A stretch of DNA of 64,000 nucleotides from Burkholderiales bacterium. Its GTDB lineage: Bacteria > Pseudomonadota > Gammaproteobacteria > Burkholderiales > Nitrosomonadaceae. Location: contig JABTUQ010000003.1 of NCBI GenBank assembly GCA_015075225.1, positions 62,001 to 126,000 on the forward strand, given 5' to 3'. The notes under the pieces were generated by a model. The model saw only the letters and a list, made by a program, of their open reading frames with translations. It was not told where the DNA came from and did not search any database. Both the position numbers and the translations under genes were made by a program. Below, one piece after another: positions 30,053 through 41,332 of this stretch (position 1 is its first letter; every line of letters starts with the position of its first letter).

Positions 30053-33000
30053 TTGCGCCTGACCGAAATCAAGCTGGCCGGCTTCAAAACATTTGTTGAT
30101 CCTGCCGTCGTTCCCGTGCCAGGAAATCTGGTCGGGATTGTCGGGCCGAACGGCTGCGGCAAATCCAATGTCATCGACGCGGTACGCTGGGTGCTGGGGG
30201 AATCGCGTGCCTCGGCGTTGCGGGGAGAATCGCTGCAGGATGTGATTTTCAACGGATCGGCCTCGCGCAAACCAGTCGGCCGGGCCAGTGTCGAGCTGAT
30301 ATTCGATAACAGTTCGGGCAAGGCCGCTGGCCAATGGAAAGTCTATAACGAAATTGCCATCCGGCGCGTGATCCAGCGCAATGGTGAATCATCCTGGTAC
30401 ATCAATAATATCCACGTGCGTCGGCGGGACATCACCGATATGTTTCTGGGAACAGGTGTCAGTGGGCGCGGTTATGCCATTATTGAACAAGGGATGATTT
30501 CCCGCATTATTGAAGCTAAGCCGCAGGAGTTGCGCACTTTTCTCGAAGAAGCAGCCGGTATTACGCGTTACCACGAAACGCCATGAAACCGGGCTGCGCT
30601 TGACAGATGCCCGTAGCAACCTGCAGCGTGTGGACGATATTCTTGAGGAGCTGGAAAAACAGCAGCAGCATCTTGAAGTGCAGGCCGAGCGTGCCACTCG
30701 TTATCAGGATTTGCACAGACAATTGATCGCAGCGCAGCACGCTCTCTGGTCACAGCGCAGGCAGCAAGCTATTACAGCGCGGCAAGCAGCACAGGACGAG
30801 ATTGCGCGTCTGACGCAGGAAATGGAAATTATCCGGGCCGGTGTACAGGAAACCGGTGAGCAACTGGATGAGCGGCGGATGCATCATCGTGCTGTGAATG
30901 ATCGCCAACACCAGATTCAGGGTGAGTTGTATGCGGCCGATGGCGAAATTGCACGCATCGAACAAGCCATTCGTCATATCCGTGCCAACAAGGAGCAGCT
31001 GGATCGCCAGATTGCCGAGGCAGCGCTGCAATTGCAAAATCAGGAAGAGCAACTCGCCGGGATCCGCCAGAATCAGATGTCCTGGCAGGATAAACTGGCA
31101 CAGGCAAAGGAGGTGCTTGCTGCCAGCAAGGAAGAGCATGCGCTGGAAACCGTAAAACTGCCGCAGATGGAGCAGGCAGCACAGTCAGATCAGGCTGGAT
31201 TGGCCGGTTTGCGCGAGAAACTGGCGCTGGCAAGGCAAAACGAAAAACTGCAACAAAGCCAGCGTACATACGCTGAAAAAACGCTCAACCAGCTGTTGAT
31301 CAACCGCGAGCGTTTGCTGGCGGAGCAGGCAAGCCAGCCGGAAATTGATCCGGCACAACTGGAGGAGTTGCAGATTGAATCTGCCGAGCTTGCTGATCTG
31401 CTGGAGCAAAAAAAGGATGCACTGGTCGCACTGGAGGCACAAATACGCAGTGTGCAACAGGAACGGGACGATATCCGGCAAACCATCGAATCACTGCAAC
31501 GTGATCTGGCACAGGCTTATGCCCGCTGCGATGTTTTGCAGCGGCTGCAGGACCGAATCGGAGATAACCAGGATCTGAATGCATGGATGGCGCGGTTGCA
31601 ACTGGATGGATTACCCCGGTTATGGCAGCAGATTGTGGTGGAAGCAGGCTGGGAAACCGCTTTGGAAGCCGTGTTGCGCGAGCGTATCCAGGCGGTTGTT
31701 GTGGATCAGCTGGAACAGATACTGGATTGGGAGGCACACCGCCCATCGGCGAAATGGTCGGTATGTGCGCCAGTTCCGCTGAATCAGTCTGTGAGTGATA
31801 ACGCGGCCACTAGTCTGGGCAAACGAATGTGGAAGCCGCTCTCTGCCACGCTGAATTGTCCGGATCCGGCTGTGCAGGCTGTGTTGGCAAACTGGCTGCG
31901 GGGCGTATTTGTAGCCAGTAGCCTTGAGCTTGCTCTGGCAGAACGAGTGCAGCTTGCCCCCGGCGAGATGCTGGTCACGGCAGAGGGGCACAGCATCACC
32001 GCTTGTGGAGTCAGTTATTTCGCACCTGATTCTGCAGTACACGGCATTTTGCAGCGCCAGCGCGAAATTGTGCAGATCCGGGAAGAATGCGACCTCACTG
32101 GTAAGTCAGTTTCATCCCGGCAGGAGGCATTGGCGGAAGTAGAGCAGCGTTATCAGTACATCACAGCGGAAGTTGTGCAGATGCGCCAGACGATTGAAGA
32201 AATCCGGGTGCAGCAGCATGATCGGCAAATAGAGATCGTGCAATTGATGCAACAGGCCGAGCGGGTGGCACAGCAGCAAACCCGGCTGGAAGCCGGGCTG
32301 GCTGACCTGGCGCTGCAAATCGAGGAAGAATCGTTGCAGCAGCATCAGGCAAAAACGGCGCTGGCTGCGTGCGAAGCAGAGCGGATAGAGCTGGATGCGC
32401 AGGTTAACCAGGCGGAAGCCGGATGTCAGGAATCCGGCCGGGTTCTTGCAGTGCAACGATCTCTGATACAGCGTTTGTCGGACAGGCTGCATGAGGCTGT
32501 TTTCAGTGAGCAGAACTGCCAGAGCAGAGTAGTGGATTGTGAGCAGCGCATCGGCATGATCGGCCAAAACCAGATTGTTCTGACCGAAAACCTGCAGAAA
32601 TTGCAATCTGCTCATGCTGATCTGGATGAATCCCGATTGATGACAGAAACGGAACACTGGCGCAATCAACGTGAAGAGCATGAGCAATCTCTGATGGCGG
32701 TGAGGCGCGAGCTGGAAAGTATGGATGATACGTTGCGGGCAATGGAGCAGGCTCGGATGCAGGCCGAGCAACGGTTGCGCGAATGTGGCGAGGCAGTGGG
32801 GCAGGCACGGCTGCGTGAGCAGGAGGCGGGCATGACTGAAACCCAGTTTGCCGACAAACTGGCGGAGCTGGGTGAGGTGGCAGCGGAAATACTGTCGCAA
32901 TCCGTGAACGAACCAGCGACAAGGCTGCAGGCACGTATCAATCGATCGACAGGAGAAATCACAGCCCTGGGTCCGGTTAACCTGGCAGCGTTACAGGAGC

Positions 33001-33593
33001 TGGAAGCATTAAAGTCACGCCGGATTCACCTCGAAGAACAATCACAGGATTTGCGTGAGGCCATTGCCACGCTGGAGCAGGCCATTTACCAGATCGACGG
33101 GGAAACCCGGGAGCGCCTGCAGGAAACATTCAAGCAGGTCAACCAGAACCTTGGTGAATTGTTTGCGTCCATTTTTGGTGGAGGACAGGCGGGGCTGGTG
33201 TTGAGTGGCGAGGATATTCTGGATGCGGGCGTGCAATTGAACGCACAGCCGCCGGGCAAGCGCAATAGCTCCATCCACCTGCTTTCCGGCGGTGAAAAGG
33301 CGCTGACGGCGCTGGCGCTGGTGTTTTCGCTGTTCCGGCTGAATCCTGCGCCATTTTGTTTGCTGGATGAAGTGGATGCACCGCTGGATGACAGCAACGC
33401 CGCACGCTACTGTGAGCTGGTCAAGCGTATGTCCGGGGAGACGCAGTTCCTGTTTATCAGTCACAACAAGATTGCCATGCAGATGGCGCAACAGTTGATT
33501 GGTGTGACCATGCGCGAACAGGGTGTTTCCCGGGTGGTGACAGTGGATATTGGCAAAATGATGGAAGCCGGTGATTTATCCGCGAATGTGTGA
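30053..33593 (+). pseudogene. smc: Chromosome segregation protein SMC, frameshifted near codon 178
   Basis: Bacterial SMC ATPase that compacts and segregates the chromosome with ScpAB. N-terminal head with Walker [20 protein letters not shown] (about 28-46), long heptad-rich arms either side of a hinge (about 510-640), and C-terminal head with signature LLSGGEKALTALAL and Walker B FCLLDEVDAPLDDSN. The frame breaks after [13 protein letters not shown] at about 30573-30580: two bases are missing before [14 protein letters not shown]. Restored, the protein would be about 1180 residues, normal for the family. The start is TTG 30053 with no clear ribosome site. Everything else is intact, so either a very recent mutation or a sequence error. 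First gene before zipA. Confidence 0.88.
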
Positions 33594-33671
33594 TGTTTAT
33601 TGATGTATTACTGGAGTGTAGCCAGAACGATTATAATCGTGCCAGTTGCGCCAAATAGGGGATAACAGTTT

Positions 33672-34820
33672 ATGAGTGACTTGCAGATCAGTCTGGTGAT
33701 TATCGGGGTTGTAGTGATTGTCGGTGTCGTCATTTTCAACAGGTTTCAGCTGGCACGCTACCATCGCAAGGTTCAGAGCAGTTTCAGGCATGAACATGAT
33801 GATGTTCTGCTGCATGATCCGCAAAAACCGATGTTCGGCAATGAGCGGATTGAGCCGCAGTTTGGTGACGAAGCTCCTTCAATCCCATCTGACGGAATAA
33901 CGGATTTTGCCGATGCTCCGGTTGAGCGGTCCGCTGTGGATGAGCAGCCACCGGTACAGAAAGAACCTGTTTTCCAGAAGAAAGCAATGACTACTGTTGA
34001 TACGCTGATCAACTACATTGCCGATATCCGTGTCGATTCTCCCATTCCTCATGAGCGGCTGATTGATCTGCTGCAGCAGAAATTTGATTATGGCAAGCCG
34101 GTACGCTGGTACGGACTGCAGTCCGATGGGCAAACATGGGAAGAAATCGCGCTTGATACACTTAGTCCCCGCAATACTTACACCCGGTTGAAGGGGTGTT
34201 TGCAGCTGGCGGATCGTTCCGGCCCGGTAACGGAAATCAACTTGTCGAGATTCCGTGATATGGCCGAAGAATTTGCTGCACAGATTCTGGCGGAAGTTGA
34301 ATGTCCCGATATTTCGGAAGCGCATGCCAAGGCTATTGATCTGGACAAATTTTGTGCCGATGTTGACGTGATTATGGGTATCAACATTATTAGCAAGGAT
34401 GGTGGCGCTTTTGTCGGGACCAAGATTCGTGCTCTGGCAGAAGCTTCCGGTTTTCGGCTGGAATCCGATGGTGTTTTCAAATATCGCGATGGTGAAACCA
34501 ATGAAGTGATGTTTGTACTTGGCAATTTTGAATCAGCCCCTTTCCTGCCTGCCAACATGCGGACACTGGCTACGCACGGTATCACTTTTCTGCTGGATGT
34601 CCCCAGAGTTGCCAATGGTGAAAGAGTATTTGACCAGATGGCACATATTGCCAGGCTGTTTTCATCAACACTGAACGGCATTCTGGTTGATGACAACAGG
34701 GTGCCTTTGAGTGAAACCGGCGTAAAAAGAAGCCGGCAGCGGCTGGCGGATATCCAGTCTGCCATGGCCGCACATCATATCGTGGCTGGCAGTGAAACCG
34801 CTCTGAATCTGTTTGATTGA
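33672..34820 (+). CDS. zipA: Cell division protein ZipA
   Basis: Membrane-anchored FtsZ-binding protein that tethers the Z ring. 382 residues: an N-terminal transmembrane helix (about 6-24, ISLVIIGVVVIVGVVIF), a charged/Pro-containing linker, and a C-terminal globular domain (about 235-375; KDGGAFVGTKIRALAEASGF, FVLGNFESAPFLP, THGITFLLDVPRV) corresponding to the ZipA FtsZ-binding fold. TATAAT at 33632-33637 may be its -10, with a poor -35. GGGGAT lies just before ATG 33672. smc-zipA order is common in betaproteobacteria (there followed by ligA; here ligA is absent). Confidence 0.9.
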   Translation: MSDLQISLVIIGVVVIVGVVIFNRFQLARYHRKVQSSFRHEHDDVLLHDPQKPMFGNERIEPQFGDEAPSIPSDGITDFADAPVERSAVDEQPPVQKEPVFQKKAMTTVDTLINYIADIRVDSPIPHERLIDLLQQKFDYGKPVRWYGLQSDGQTWEEIALDTLSPRNTYTRLKGCLQLADRSGPVTEINLSRFRDMAEEFAAQILAEVECPDISEAHAKAIDLDKFCADVDVIMGINIISKDGGAFVGTKIRALAEASGFRLESDGVFKYRDGETNEVMFVLGNFESAPFLPANMRTLATHGITFLLDVPRVANGERVFDQMAHIARLFSSTLNGILVDDNRVPLSETGVKRSRQRLADIQSAMAAHHIVAGSETALNLFD

Positions 34821-34849
34821 CGCATCATCAATTTATCCTGGCCTGAATC

Positions 34850-35092
34850 ATGGATAAATCTGGGCCGGAATCTACGCTGCTTCCGGCCCAGATTCAGCTG
34901 GAAGCCAACAAGCGGTATTACTGGTGTCAGTGTGGCCTTAGTCAAATACAACCGTTTTGTGACGGTTCCCACCGGGGATCAGGAGTCAATCCGATGGCAT
35001 TCTCTGTAGGGGAAACCGGTCCGGTTCTGCTCTGTGTGTGCAAGGAAACAGGTAATCCCCCTTTCTGCGATTGTGATAAATCGCGTTCATAA
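34850..35092 (+). CDS. CDGSH iron-sulfur domain protein, second motif degenerate
   Basis: 80-residue protein with a canonical [2Fe-2S] CDGSH motif CQCGLSQIQPFCDGSH (about 26-41; 3 Cys-1 His). The second half CVCKETGNPPFCDCDKSRS (about 62-80) aligns with a CDGSH repeat but has Cys-Asp-Lys where Gly-Ser/Thr-His is expected, so the His ligand is missing. Bacterial CDGSH proteins commonly have two motifs; here only the first looks able to bind a cluster in the usual way. ATG 34850 is near the ZipA stop (29 bp). Function unknown; redox or Fe-S sensing is inferred from the family. Confidence 0.85.
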   Translation: MDKSGPESTLLPAQIQLEANKRYYWCQCGLSQIQPFCDGSHRGSGVNPMAFSVGETGPVLLCVCKETGNPPFCDCDKSRS

Positions 35093-35613
35093 CACCAGTT
35101 TGATTTGGTGCCTATCAGCCCTCGTTGCCTATCCGAAGGCTGTGCTTTGATCAAATTCTCTTCTGTCGTTTTACAGATCACCCGCCTAAATCGCAATGTT
35201 TCCATTGCCGACAGGATGTTGGTTTCCAGGATTGTTGAATAACTCTGGTTTTCAACCTGGATCCAGTATGAAAATTCCTGGTTTTCCCGCTATTGCACGG
35301 ACTGATAATGTTTTTCGGTCAGGTAAGTAAGCTACTAAAAGCGAATGGTGCAGATCGAAGTGGGTATATTCATACATCGCTTCCCGGTTAGCACGTTATC
35401 ATAATCAGCCTGGACAGCTGGCTGGTTTCATTGCTTTATATGTATGCTCATAAAACAGGAAAGGCCCGATTTTCTGGTTTTATCTGCAGCATGAGAAGAA
35501 GGATCGCTCTGATAGGCTATGCGTGTGCGATAAACCAGCCATGTAGTTATTCTGATTCAGACAGTTTGATTCGGGCTAATCGAAAAGACAGTAAAGACAA
35601 AGAGCTTGAACAT
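35093..35613. other. Long intergenic region before the sugar-nucleotide cluster
   Basis: About 520 bp. The open frame from 35431 runs into UDP-glucose dehydrogenase but shows no homology before ATG 35614. No RNA gene, clear terminator or repeat is seen; it probably carries the promoter of the polysaccharide genes. Confidence 0.4.
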
Positions 35614-36709
35614 ATGAAAATTGCGATTGCTGGCACAGGTTATGTAGGGTTATCCAATGCGATATTGCTGGCCCAGCATAACGAAGTCGTGGCGCTCGAT
35701 ATCATTCCGGACAAAGTGGAAAAACTCAATCGTAAGGAATCCCCTATCGAAGATGCGGAGATAGAGAATTTTCTGCGGGATAAATCCTTGAACTTCCGGG
35801 CTACGCTGGATAAGCATGAAGCCTACAAGGGTGCTGAATTTGTCATTATCGCCACACCCACAGATTACGATCCTGAAACCAATTATTTCAATACACAATC
35901 CATAGAAGCGGTGATCCGTGATGTTATAGCGATCAATCCGCAAGCAGTGATGGTTATCAAATCCACCATTCCTGTAGGTTACACCGCCCGGATATGCGAG
36001 GAATTGGGTACCAGCAATCTTGTTTTTTCTCCTGAATTTTTGCGCGAAGGCAGGGCGCTTTACGATAATTTGCACCCTTCGCGCATTGTTGTGGGAGAAC
36101 GATCCCGGCGTGCCGAAATCTTTGCCAACCTGCTCAAGCAGGGCGCCATCAAGCAGGATATACCACTGTTATTTACTGATAGTACCGAGGCTGAGGCGAT
36201 CAAATTGTTTGCCAATACCTATCTTGCAATGCGGGTTGCCTACTTCAATGAACTGGATACCTATGCGGCTACCCACGGCTTGGATACGAGACAGATTGTT
36301 GATGGCGTGTGTCTTGATCCACGTATTGGCAATTACTATAACAACCCAAGTTTTGGCTATGGTGGCTATTGTTGAGGCAAACACTACACGCAAGGACTTC
36401 ATTGCCGATGAGATTATCCGTAAAAAACCAAGAATTGTGGGAGTTTACCGGCTCATCATGAAAGCAGGTTCTGACAATTTTCGAGCCTCAAGTATTCAGG
36501 GAATTATGAAGCGCATCAAGGCCAAAGGTATTGAGGTGATTGTCCATGAACCGGTGTTAAATAGAATCGAGTTTTTTAATTCACGGGTGGTAAATGATCT
36601 GGAAATATTTAAATCTGAATCAGATGTCATTATCGCCAACCGCAAAACAGCCGCGTTGGCGGATGTGGCAGATAAAGTTTATACACGCGATTTATTCGGG
36701 AGCGATTAA
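35614..36709 (+). pseudogene. UDP-glucose 6-dehydrogenase, broken by an internal deletion
   Basis: NAD-dependent UDP-glucose/nucleotide-sugar dehydrogenase family enzyme that would make UDP-glucuronate. The N-terminal Rossmann part ([19 protein letters not shown]), [30 protein letters not shown] and the active-site region [11 protein letters not shown] are intact up to a TGA at 36373-36375. The C-terminal domain resumes in another frame at [17 protein letters not shown] (about 36365 on) to 36709. About 21 residues (the LPKDTKQLL... block of the family) are missing. The junction GGCTATTGT fits recombination between two short repeats (about 71 bp lost). ATG 35614 is chosen by homology. The next gene, which would use UDP-glucuronate, starts immediately. 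Confidence 0.85.
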
Positions 36710-37717
36710 TTGAAAGTACTCATCACCGGGGCTGCCGGTTTTATCGGTTCTGCATTGGCCCTGCGGTTGCTGGAACGGGGCGATACCGTTATCGGAATCG
36801 ATAACCATAATGACTATTATGATCCCAAACTGAAGGAAGATCGTCTGGCTCGATTTGCGGATCACCCCCGTTATACGCATTTGCGTCTTGATCTGGCGGA
36901 TCGTGAAGGCATCAAGGCCTGTTTTGGAACTTACCAGCCGCAACGTGTGGTGAATCTGGCTGCCCAGGCCGGGGTGCGCTATTCCATTGAAAATCCGCTT
37001 GCCTATATTGATAGCAACATCACTGGTTTTGCCCATATTCTCGAAGGCTGCCGTCACAATAATGTCGAGCATCTGGTCTATGCCAGCAGTTCCAGTGTTT
37101 ACGGTGCCAATACCACGATGCCGTTTTCAGTGCATCACAATGTGGATCACCCGCTCAGTCTCTATGCCGCCAGCAAAAAATCGAACGAACTGATGGCGCA
37201 TACCTACAGCCATTTGTACAACCTGCCGACCACCGGGTTGCGCTTTTTCACGGTATATGGCCCTTGGGGGCGGCCGGACATGGCGTTATTTAAATTTACC
37301 AAGGCCATCCTGGCCGGAGAGAAAATCCCGGTTTTCAACCATGGTAAGCATCGCCGGGATTTCACCTATGTCAGCGACATCGTGGAAGGCGTTATCCGCG
37401 TGCTGGATCAGCCTGCCCGGCCTAATCCGGTCTGGAGTGGGGCAAGCCCGGATGCGGGCACCAGCATGGCTCCCTGGCGTGTCTATAACATTGGCAACAA
37501 CAGCCCGATCGAATTGATGGATTACATCGCCGCACTTGAGAAAGCGCTTGGCAGGAAGGCGGAAATGGAAATGTTGCCACTGCAGCCGGGTGATGTGCCC
37601 GACACCTATGCCGATGTTTCCGATCTGGTAGAGCAATTTGATTACAAACCTTCCACGCCGGTTGAGCAGGGGATTGCCAATTTTGTGGCGTGGTATCGCG
37701 ATTATTTCAATTTGTAG
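36710..37717 (+). CDS. NAD-dependent epimerase, probable UDP-glucuronate 4-epimerase
   Basis: Short-chain dehydrogenase/epimerase of 335 residues, similar to CapI/GAE-type UDP-glucuronate 4-epimerases. Rossmann motif [20 protein letters not shown] (about 4-23), [27 protein letters not shown] with the Ser/Thr, YAASKKSNE with the catalytic Tyr-x3-Lys (about 149-157), and [14 protein letters not shown]. The start is TTG 36710 right after the upstream stop, with GGGAG at 36699-36703. It would make UDP-galacturonate for surface glycans. Since the UDP-glucuronate producer next to it is broken, the pathway depends on another dehydrogenase or on that lesion being an error. Confidence 0.9.
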   Translation: MKVLITGAAGFIGSALALRLLERGDTVIGIDNHNDYYDPKLKEDRLARFADHPRYTHLRLDLADREGIKACFGTYQPQRVVNLAAQAGVRYSIENPLAYIDSNITGFAHILEGCRHNNVEHLVYASSSSVYGANTTMPFSVHHNVDHPLSLYAASKKSNELMAHTYSHLYNLPTTGLRFFTVYGPWGRPDMALFKFTKAILAGEKIPVFNHGKHRRDFTYVSDIVEGVIRVLDQPARPNPVWSGASPDAGTSMAPWRVYNIGNNSPIELMDYIAALEKALGRKAEMEMLPLQPGDVPDTYADVSDLVEQFDYKPSTPVEQGIANFVAWYRDYFNL

Positions 37718-37725
37718 GAGAAAAC

Positions 37726-39000
37726 ATGCAACTGCAGGATATCCGGCTTGCCATCATCGGACTTGGGTATGTTGGCCTTCCACTGGCTGTGGAGTTTGGC
37801 CGGAAACGGCCCGTAACCGGGTTTGACATCAACCAGCGGCGTATCGACGAGCTCAAAAACGGGAATGACTTTACGCTGGAAACCACATCTGAAGAACTGG
37901 CGGTAGCAAAACAGTTGGCGTTTACCACCCATCTTGATGATTTGCGTGCCTGTAACTGCTATATCGTTACCGTTCCTACGCCAATTGACGAACACAAGCG
38001 TCCTGATCTTACTCCGCTCATCAAGGCTTCCGAAACAGTCGGCAAGGTACTGAAAAAAGGTGATATTGTCATTTATGAATCCACGGTGTACCCCGGCTGT
38101 ACTGAAGAAGATTGCGTGCCTGTGCTGGAACGTGTCTCCGGCCTGAAATTCAACCAGGATTTCTACTGTGGCTATAGCCCGGAGCGTATCAATCCGGGTG
38201 ACAAGGAACATCGTGTCACGACCATCAGGAAAGTGACTTCTGGCTCCACTCCGGCAATCGCCGATCTGGTGGACAGGTTGTATAACGAAATCATTGTCGC
38301 CGGTACACACAGGGCGGAAAGCATCAAGGTGGCCGAAGCGGCCAAGGTGATCGAAAACACGCAGCGCGACCTGAACATTGCGCTCATCAACGAACTGGCG
38401 CTCATCTTTAACAAAATGGGGATCGATACCGAAGCCGTACTCAAGGCAGCCGGCAGCAAATGGAATTTTTTGCCGTTCCGCCCCGGCCTGGTGGGCGGGC
38501 ACTGCATCGGGGTGGATCCGTATTATCTGACCCATAAGGCGCAGGCAATCGGCCATCACCCGGAAATCATACTGGCTGGCCGACGGCTGAATGACAGCAT
38601 GGGAACTTATGTCGTTGCCCAGCTGGTCAAGGCCATGACCAGGAAGCGCATTCAGGTGGAAGGTGCGCGTGTGCTGGTGATGGGCCTCACTTTCAAGGAA
38701 AACTGCCCGGATTTGCGCAATACCCGCATCGTGGATATCGTTGCTGAACTCAAGGATTACAACTGCGTGGTGGATGTGTACGATCCGTGGGTATCTTCCG
38801 AAGAAGCGCAGCATGAATACGGTATTACGCCAGTCAAGGTTCCCGGACCCGGCAGCTACGACGCCATCATTCTGGCCGTGGCGCACCACCAGTTCAGAGA
38901 GATGGGTGCTGCGTTAATCCGCAAACTGGGTAAGCCGGACACAGTTTTGTATGATCTCAAATATGTGCTTGATCCACAGGAATCGGATCTGAGGCTATAA
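37726..39000 (+). CDS. Nucleotide-sugar dehydrogenase (UDP-GalNAc/UDP-GlcNAc 6-dehydrogenase type, TviB/WbpO-like)
   Basis: 424-residue UDP-glucose/GDP-mannose dehydrogenase-family enzyme that oxidises the C6 of a UDP-N-acetylhexosamine, by similarity to Vi antigen Tvi[21 protein letters not shown] (NAD site, about 8-27), [26 protein letters not shown], and the active Cys in [18 protein letters not shown] (about 258-275). AGGAG precedes ATG 37726; the upstream open extension has no homology. It follows the epimerase by 8 bp. Exact substrate cannot be read from sequence. A terminator follows. Confidence 0.9.
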   Translation: MQLQDIRLAIIGLGYVGLPLAVEFGRKRPVTGFDINQRRIDELKNGNDFTLETTSEELAVAKQLAFTTHLDDLRACNCYIVTVPTPIDEHKRPDLTPLIKASETVGKVLKKGDIVIYESTVYPGCTEEDCVPVLERVSGLKFNQDFYCGYSPERINPGDKEHRVTTIRKVTSGSTPAIADLVDRLYNEIIVAGTHRAESIKVAEAAKVIENTQRDLNIALINELALIFNKMGIDTEAVLKAAGSKWNFLPFRPGLVGGHCIGVDPYYLTHKAQAIGHHPEIILAGRRLNDSMGTYVVAQLVKAMTRKRIQVEGARVLVMGLTFKENCPDLRNTRIVDIVAELKDYNCVVDVYDPWVSSEEAQHEYGITPVKVPGPGSYDAIILAVAHHQFREMGAALIRKLGKPDTVLYDLKYVLDPQESDLRL

Positions 39001-39031
39001 GCTTCTCCTGCGAAGGGAAAGCCTTGTTTTT
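39001..39031 (+). terminator. Terminator after the nucleotide-sugar dehydrogenase
   Basis: GCTTCTCC (39001-39008) pairs with GGGAAAGC (39015-39022) with one mismatch, followed by CTTGTTTTTCC. Imperfect stem with a good T run. Confidence 0.65.
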
Positions 39032-39300
39032 CCAGTTTACCCGGCTTGCACCAGTCGACCGTACATGGGTTTTTCTGGTTTTGCGGCAGTATTTGATATT
39101 TTTCCGCAGGATGACTGGACAAATACGCTTGCAGCCGGGATGAATCGCTCAGGCATGGGCAAAAGAATTTATATCAGGAGGCAATAAAATACCGGTAGCT
39201 GGAACCATATTTTATTACCTTCCATTGCCACCGCTTTGTATTGCTCTCAAATTGCTACAAATCAGCCCAGTTAAATTCCCAAGACCTACCTAATGCAAAT
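39032..39300. other. Intergenic region before rfbB
   Basis: About 270 bp. An AGGAGG at about 39177-39182 is not followed by a usable start codon or open frame. No other feature. rfbB therefore probably has its own promoter here. Confidence 0.4.
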
Positions 39301-40377
39301 ATGACAATTCTGGTTACCGGTGGCGCCGGGTTTATTGGTGCCAATTTTGTACTTGACTGGCTGGAGCATTGTGATGAACCAGTCATCAATCTTGATAAGC
39401 TGACCTACGCAGGCAATTTGCATAACCTCGATAGTCTGCAGGGGGATGTGCGCCATATCTTTGTGCAGGGCGATATTGGTGACCGTGCGCTGGTGGATAA
39501 ATTACTGGCAGCACATCAGCCGCGCGCCATTATCAACTTTGCCGCAGAGAGTCATGTGGATCGTTCCATCCATGGCCCAGAAGATTTTATCCAGACCAAC
39601 GTTGTCGGTACCTTCAGGCTGCTGGAAGCTGCAAGGTATTACTGGCAGGCACAGGCAGATGCTTCAAAAAATATTTTCCGCTTCCTGCATGTCAGTACTG
39701 ACGAGGTTTACGGTACTCTGGCTCACGATGCCCCGGCCTTCACCGAGGAGCACAAAATTGAGCCCAATAGCCCGTACTCGGCCAGTAAAGCCGCCAGTGA
39801 TCATCTTGTACGCGCCTGGCACCATACCTATGGCTTGCCGGTGCTCACCACTAATTGCAGCAACAATTATGGCCCACTGCATTTTCCGGAAAAACTGATT
39901 CCGCTGATTATCGTCAATGCGCTGGCGGGCAAGAATCTGCCTGTGTACGGCGATGGTATGCAAATCCGGGACTGGCTTTACGTGCGCGATCATTGCAGTG
40001 CAATCCGTCGTGTGCTTGATACTGGTCGTCTGGGTGAAACCTATAACATTGGCGGCTGGAATGAAAAACCCAATATCGAGATTGTGCAGACGGTATGCTG
40101 CCTGCTTGATCAGCTGCGCCCACGCACGGATGGGCAGGGTTATGAAACCCAGATTACTTATGTAAAGGATCGCCCCGGGCATGACAGGCGCTATGCCATT
40201 GATGCGCGCAAAATAGAGCGTGAACTCGGCTGGAAGCCTGCTGAAACTTTTGATACCGGCATTCGCAAAACCGTGCAATGGTATCTGGATCACCCTGAAT
40301 GGGTAGCGCAAGTGCAAAGCGGCGCCTACCGCGACTGGGTGGCCAAACAATATGAAGATAAAAGCGGAACAGCATGA
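39301..40377 (+). CDS. rfbB: dTDP-glucose 4,6-dehydratase
   Basis: Extended SDR enzyme that converts dTDP-glucose to dTDP-4-keto-6-deoxyglucose for dTDP-L-rhamnose. 358 residues: [20 protein letters not shown] (about 3-22), [43 protein letters not shown] with the active-site Asp-Glu, [15 protein letters not shown] (Tyr-x3-Lys) and the C-terminal [12 protein letters not shown] block. ATG 39301 is set by homology; an upstream open frame from 39241 is not conserved. The stop overlaps rfbD by 4 bp. rfbA and rfbC are not adjacent. Confidence 0.95.
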   Translation: MTILVTGGAGFIGANFVLDWLEHCDEPVINLDKLTYAGNLHNLDSLQGDVRHIFVQGDIGDRALVDKLLAAHQPRAIINFAAESHVDRSIHGPEDFIQTNVVGTFRLLEAARYYWQAQADASKNIFRFLHVSTDEVYGTLAHDAPAFTEEHKIEPNSPYSASKAASDHLVRAWHHTYGLPVLTTNCSNNYGPLHFPEKLIPLIIVNALAGKNLPVYGDGMQIRDWLYVRDHCSAIRRVLDTGRLGETYNIGGWNEKPNIEIVQTVCCLLDQLRPRTDGQGYETQITYVKDRPGHDRRYAIDARKIERELGWKPAETFDTGIRKTVQWYLDHPEWVAQVQSGAYRDWVAKQYEDKSGTA

Positions 40378-41264
40378 ATATTTTGCTGTTTGGCAAAAAC
40401 GGACAGATAGGCTGGGAGCTGCAGCGCAGCCTGAGCGTACTGGGTCGGGTTACGGCGCTCAGTCATGATAACCAGGATTACTGCGGCGATTTCCGCCACC
40501 CGGAAGAGATTGCCGCCACTGTGCGTTCTCTGCAGCCCGATGTCATTGTCAATGCAGCGGCCCATACTGCAGTTGATAAAGCTGAAAGCGAGCCGGAACA
40601 GGCTCGTGTGCTCAATGCCACCACTCCGGGCGTGCTGGCGGAAGAAGCTGCTCGTCTGGGCGCCTGGCTTGTTCATTACAGCACCGATTATGTATTTGAC
40701 GGCAGTGGCAGGCGTCCCTGGGTGGAAACCGATACACCCGCGCCGCTTTCTGTTTATGGCACAACCAAGCTGGAAGGAGAGCAGCTTATCCGGCAAGCAG
40801 GTTGCCGACATCTTATCCTGCGCACCAGCTGGGTCTATGCCGCACGGGGCAATAATTTTGCCAGAACCATGCTGCGCCTTGCCCGGGAACGCGAGCGTCT
40901 GACTGTGATTGATGACCAGTGGGGTGCTCCTACCAGCGCCGAATTGTTGGCTGATGTGGCTGCGCATGCTATTCGTCATCTGCAACAACATCCGCAAGAT
41001 GGTGGGCTGTATCACTGTGTTGCGGGAGGGGAAACCACCTGGCACGCCTATGCGCAGTACGTTATAGCGCAGGCCAGGCAATGCCAATCGGCGCTGCAAT
41101 TCAGGGCAAGCGAGATTGCTGCTGTATCAACCAGCGCCTTTCCCACTCCGGCGCGGCGCCCGCATAATTCACGTTTGAACAATCAAAAACTGCAAACCAC
41201 ATTTGGTCTTGTTCTGCCGCACTGGCAACAGGGCGTGGCGCGCATGCTCGCCGAAATTCTGTAA
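40374..41264 (+). CDS. rfbD: dTDP-4-dehydrorhamnose reductase
   Basis: Last step of dTDP-L-rhamnose synthesis. 296 residues: N-terminal [18 protein letters not shown] (GxxGxxG-type NADPH site), [38 protein letters not shown] (Tyr-x3-Lys) and [18 protein letters not shown]. It overlaps the rfbB stop by ATGA, so translation is coupled. Convergent with glgA 68 bp downstream. Confidence 0.95.
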   Translation: MNILLFGKNGQIGWELQRSLSVLGRVTALSHDNQDYCGDFRHPEEIAATVRSLQPDVIVNAAAHTAVDKAESEPEQARVLNATTPGVLAEEAARLGAWLVHYSTDYVFDGSGRRPWVETDTPAPLSVYGTTKLEGEQLIRQAGCRHLILRTSWVYAARGNNFARTMLRLARERERLTVIDDQWGAPTSAELLADVAAHAIRHLQQHPQDGGLYHCVAGGETTWHAYAQYVIAQARQCQSALQFRASEIAAVSTSAFPTPARRPHNSRLNNQKLQTTFGLVLPHWQQGVARMLAEIL

Positions 41265-41332
41265 GGGAACCTCTGAAGTCGAGGCTGGGGACAGCTGGAT
41301 GAACAGTGAAAAGATGTTCGCCGGAATTGTTT

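Noticed and set aside
37702..38889. 395-codon open frame antisense to the nucleotide-sugar dehydrogenase
   Set aside because: Long, but it is the shadow of a highly conserved dehydrogenase in GC-rich codons; no ribosome site or motif.
39170..39200. AGGAGG at about 39177 as evidence for a small gene before rfbB
   Set aside because: No start codon at suitable spacing and an early stop in the readable frames.
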